This document shows, in pieces, positions 5,067-7,343 of a stretch of 7,343 nucleotides of DNA (position 1 is the first letter of the stretch; each line of letters starts with the position of its first letter). The DNA comes from Pseudomonadota bacterium (GTDB lineage: Bacteria; Pseudomonadota; Alphaproteobacteria; UBA9655): assembly GCA_021809225.1 (NCBI GenBank), contig JAKBAL010000106.1, positions 1-7,343 of the forward strand, in the 5' to 3' direction. The position numbers and the translations under genes are program-made. Below the pieces are notes generated by a model that saw nothing but the letters and a program-made list of their open reading frames with translations, made no database searches and had not been told where the DNA came from.

Positions 5067-5766
5067 TCACACCTTGGGACTAAACACTCTGTATTGCTTC
5101 AACTTTGCAAAGAAATTTTCAATCAATACCCGTGATTTATAGAAGTCCTTATCATAATCAATTGGATTGACTTGGTTCTTTTTTGAGGGAATGACAGTAA
5201 GACATCCCTTCTCTTTCAACTTGTCTCTCATTCGTTCATCAGCATCATATGCCTTATCAGCAAGCGTTGCGTCTGCTTTTGTCAATGTATCCATCAAATC
5301 ATCTGAGCCATTTAAATCATGGTGCTGCCCAGGGGTGAGATGAAATTCTGTTGGATTTCCTAAAGCATCACATGTGGTATGAATTTTGGTACTTAGTCCT
5401 CCCTTGCTTCTTCCAATTGCTTGATCTTCAGACAAATCTTTTTTTTGCACCAGCACTATGCTGATGAGCTCGCACAATGGTTGAGTCAATCATTGAATAT
5501 TCGTTATCAGCATCTTCAGCTAACATCTCAAAAACTTTTCTCCATACGCCACTCTTGCTCCAGCGTGTATGACGGGTGTGAATCACTTTGAAATATCCAA
5601 AGCGTTCAGGAAGATCTCGCCAGGGAATCTCAGCTCGGTAGCGGTATAAAACGACATCAATAAAAAGACGATTATTTTTGACTGTAACGCCAACATAATT
5701 CTTTCTTCCAGGAAGAAAATCCTTGATTCAATCCCACTGATCATCGCGTAAAGCGTAACGGCGCAT
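5067..5766 (-). pseudogene. IS5-family transposase, copy 2, truncated and interrupted
   Basis: From the ATG at 5766 the frame reads MRRYALRDDQWD, then TGA (5728-5730), where copy 1 has Arg (CGA). It then continues open through DFLPGRKN, WRDLPERFG, HTRHTRWS and MIDSTIVRAHQHSAGA, carrying the first catalytic Asp. At the A8 run (plus 5439-5446) the reading frame changes into orfB (EDQAIGRSKGGLSTKIH, ADKAYDADER, VLIENFFAKLKQYR), which is open and retains the second Asp and the Glu. The spacing differs by one base from copy 1, so the usual -1 slip would not enter orfB here. After KLKQYR the sequence leaves the transposase and ends in unrelated residues VFSPKV. A fragment that looks like a 140-residue ORF starts only inside orfA out of frame. 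The gene is not functional. Confidence 0.82.
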
Positions 5767-5844
5767 AGAGAAAATTATCCTTAAACTTTTCTCAAATTCA
5801 TCGTATTCAATTGTTACATGTCAATCAATTGATGACACACCCTA
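5088..5844 (-). mobile_element. IS5-family insertion sequence, copy 2, left end missing
   Basis: This is a second member of the same IS group, diverged from copy 1 in sequence but collinear with it. The right terminal repeat CAATTGATGACACACCCTA (5826-5844) matches the copy 1 ends apart from a few bases. At the left, similarity to copy 1 stops near 5088, and the roughly 120 bp that should carry the transposase C-terminus and the left repeat are absent, replaced by unrelated DNA with a small palindrome. The element is an immobile remnant. The two copies differ too much to be a recent duplication. Confidence 0.8.
5826..5844 (-). repeat. Terminal inverted repeat of IS copy 2 (5' transposase side)
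   Basis: CAATTGATGACACACCCTA corresponds to TAATTGATGACATGCCCTA of copy 1. No matching left repeat is found near 5030-5090. Confidence 0.7.
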
Positions 5845-5889
5845 CATGCTTTAATTCCCAACCAGGAATTCATGGTGACCTATTTTTCC

Positions 5890-5913
5890 TCTCTTAACAG
5901 CAAGATTAAGAGA
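5890..5913 (-). terminator. Hairpin after the methyltransferase-like gene
   Basis: TCTCTTAA (5890-5897) and TTAAGAGA (5906-5913) form a perfect 8-bp stem with an 8-base loop. On the minus strand it starts 6 bases after the stop codon. No T-tract follows on that strand (GGAAAAAT), so it may protect the 3' end or terminate weakly. Confidence 0.3.
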
Positions 5914-5919
5914 CTCTTC

Positions 5920-6873
5920 TTAATTATTTTCAATATCGCCTTCCGTATCCTTTTTTTCCATCACAAGTATGTCACAGATAGAAATACAATTTCCACCTAG
6001 ATAATTTTTATAATTAGAAAATTGACTAATATGCCCTCTTTTACGTAGCTCCTCTAATATTTTATTTTCTAGTGACTGCTTCTCAATATTATTTAAGTGA
6101 CTAGAGAAAAGTATACTTAAATATTTAGAGGAAAGTGTTTCAGAATCTATGCTGAAATCAAGGCTGTCTTCAACATCGCTGGCTCCAGGTGTAATAATAG
6201 TATATTTTATCTCATTAGCCTTAGGCTCTAAATATATATTATCACGATCTGGCTGAGGGGGATTTTCATCAATCTCACTCAACAAGGAAATTGTATGATA
6301 TTTTATACGCTCCTTAAATGAAAAGCCATGACTTTCCAGTGCTTCCCGTTGATCTTTTATACTATTAGAATTATCAGCCCAAACTAAGAAAAGACCATTA
6401 GCTTTTAAAAGGTTTTTAACGTTTGGGAATGCCTTCGCTCGTTCATAGTTCTTACAGTCAGTTTCCGAACTGGTGATACACTCAAAAACAACCACATCAA
6501 ATTGGCCAATATATTTCTCAGGTAACGGGTTAATATCGGTGTTCATAAATAAATCAGGATCACCACAAAGGTCAACCTTATAAATATTATTTTTGTAATT
6601 GCCATTGTAACGGTTTGCCCCAAAAACCATAACAAGTTCTTTTGAGTCTGCATCGCATTGGGCTTTAAAATTTGCAAAATCTCTCTTTTCTACTGCACGA
6701 GATTTAAAATCATCATCATTGCTCTCATATTCGTTAGGCTCCTTGTGTTTGAACTCCGGGGAAGAATGCGGGGAAACATGCCCCATTTCGTCATCAGTTT
6801 TCATCGCCCATGTTCCATATGCTCCCCAAAGCAAAGCTATAAACACTAAAAGCGATTTTTTTAAAACGTTCAT
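5920..6873 (-). CDS. Exported protein with SAM-methyltransferase-like core (317 aa)
   Basis: A signal peptide spans residues 1-23 (basic MNVLKK, hydrophobic LLVFIALLWGAYG, likely cut after TWA). A charged, low-complexity linker follows to about residue 60. Residues 78-170 read like a class I SAM-dependent methyltransferase core: a first strand ELVMVFGAN, an acidic second strand with VDLCGDPDLFMNTD, FDVVVFEC at the motif IV position, and NLLKANGLFLVWADN at motif V. Then comes ALESHGFSFKERI, as in many methyltransferase C-terminal halves. The glycine-rich GxGxG loop is missing (VFGANRYNGNY), so SAM binding is uncertain. A C-terminal domain ends in CDILVMEKKD and an acidic tail. The ATG at 6873 has AAGGAG at 6879-6884, 5 bases away. 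It stands alone. An exported methyltransferase-like fold is unusual. The fold call is from motif order only. Confidence 0.72.
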   Translation of the reverse strand: MNVLKKSLLVFIALLWGAYGTWAMKTDDEMGHVSPHSSPEFKHKEPNEYESNDDDFKSRAVEKRDFANFKAQCDADSKELVMVFGANRYNGNYKNNIYKVDLCGDPDLFMNTDINPLPEKYIGQFDVVVFECITSSETDCKNYERAKAFPNVKNLLKANGLFLVWADNSNSIKDQREALESHGFSFKERIKYHTISLLSEIDENPPQPDRDNIYLEPKANEIKYTIITPGASDVEDSLDFSIDSETLSSKYLSILFSSHLNNIEKQSLENKILEELRKRGHISQFSNYKNYLGGNCISICDILVMEKKDTEGDIENN

Positions 6874-6884
6874 AAATTCTCCTT

Positions 6885-7073
6885 CTCTTTTTTATTTATT
6901 CATATATTTTGTCTAAATAATTATTATTTTCTGAATACACCGCTAGACTTCCTTGTTGAACAGACCGCACTATACTTTCTTTATTGATATTAGTGAGAAG
7001 CTTTCTAAATAAGTGACATTTAATAAAATACTCAAGTAAGGATGAAGAGCAGCCACTATTACTGGTTTCTTTT
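6885..7073. other. Intergenic region, nothing firm
   Basis: This stretch lies between the upstream ribosome-binding site of the methyltransferase-like gene and the stop of the partial gene on its right. No coding frame is seen. A minus-strand promoter for the downstream gene must lie here or further up, but candidates such as TTCAAC with TATTCA at 17-bp spacing are weak. Confidence 0.3.
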
Positions 7074-7343
7074 TCATAAAAAATTTTTGGCTTTAGGACA
7101 ACTTATATGTATGAGCAGACGGTAATGACCCCAGATAAAATGGGCTTGAAGAACTAGAATCTCTGCATTTTCGTTTGGAATGTTCTTCTTAGAGAAAGGA
7201 TAAGAGACAAAGTAAAATACGCAAGTCTCCTTAGGAGTTAAAAGACCAAACCTTTTTCTAAACTTTTTGATGAGCCATTCAGAAAATGAGAATAAAGTCT
7301 CCTGATAATTTTCATCTCTCGTAATCCGCTGGTGCTCATAGAT
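7074..7343 (-). CDS. Unrecognised gene, 3' part, cut by the window edge
   Basis: A minus-strand frame enters from the right edge and stays open for 89 codons to a TGA at 7074-7076. It has no Met, so its start lies outside the window. The product is basic and aromatic-rich, with EWLIKKFRKRFGLL near residues 23-36, CVFYFVSYPFSKK in the middle and FIWGHYRLLIHISCPK near the C-terminus. An uninterrupted frame of this length in AT-rich DNA, with an ordinary amino-acid mix, supports real coding sequence, and there is no competing frame on the other strand. No signal peptide or domain can be judged from this part. It runs in the same direction as the exported-protein gene after it, with about 200 bases between them, so it is probably a separate transcription unit. 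It might itself be a remnant. Confidence 0.5.
   Translation of the reverse strand: MYEHQRITRDENYQETLFSFSEWLIKKFRKRFGLLTPKETCVFYFVSYPFSKKNIPNENAEILVLQAHFIWGHYRLLIHISCPKAKNFL

Noticed and set aside
5853..5870. Hairpin AATTCC/GGAATT near the right end of IS copy 2
   Set aside because: The 6-bp AT-rich stem has no nearby T-tract and no gene end on that side.
6658..6916. Two plus-strand open frames opposite the start of the methyltransferase-like gene
   Set aside because: They are antisense to a gene with a clear signal peptide and ribosome-binding site, and neither has its own support.

Overview
The window is AT-rich bacterial DNA dominated by decayed mobile DNA, with a few intact genes between the remnants. 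Low GC, decaying IS5-family insertion sequences, a Tn3-type transposon relic, short palindromic repeats and single-copy signal-peptide proteins of unknown family together suggest an intracellular or host-associated proteobacterium, possibly an alphaproteobacterial endosymbiont of the Holosporales/Rickettsiales type. That assignment is inference; there is no rRNA or core gene here to fix it.

Layout. 1-1020 holds two tandem hairpins, a 166-bp element with 13-bp inverted ends, a frameshifted gene remnant and one copy (A) of a 42-bp palindromic repeat. 1023-1490 (minus) is a small secreted protein with its own promoter. 1689-1730 is the inverted copy (B) of the repeat, and it forms the start of a frameshifted ORF remnant that ends just before 1972. 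1972-4170 is a transposon relic: the first 53 codons of a Tn3-family transposase, a dead but complete IS5/IS427-type element (2131-2989), the C-terminal half of a tyrosine recombinase, and a DUF1778/GNAT toxin-antitoxin operon on the minus strand with a palindromic operator inside its promoter.

4336-4905 (minus) is a second exported protein of unknown family. 5088-5844 is another IS5-family copy, truncated at its left end and carrying a nonsense codon. 5920-6873 (minus) is a signal-peptide protein with a degenerate Rossmann/SAM-methyltransferase-like core. 7074-7343 (minus) is the 3' part of an unrecognised gene that runs off the right edge.

How it works together. The only coherent functional module is the toxin-antitoxin pair, probably the surviving cargo of the Tn3-type transposon. 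The three exported proteins are all minus-strand, single-gene units with strong ribosome-binding sites. They look like lineage-specific secreted factors, but no function can be assigned except the fold guess for the third. Most other open frames are broken genes.
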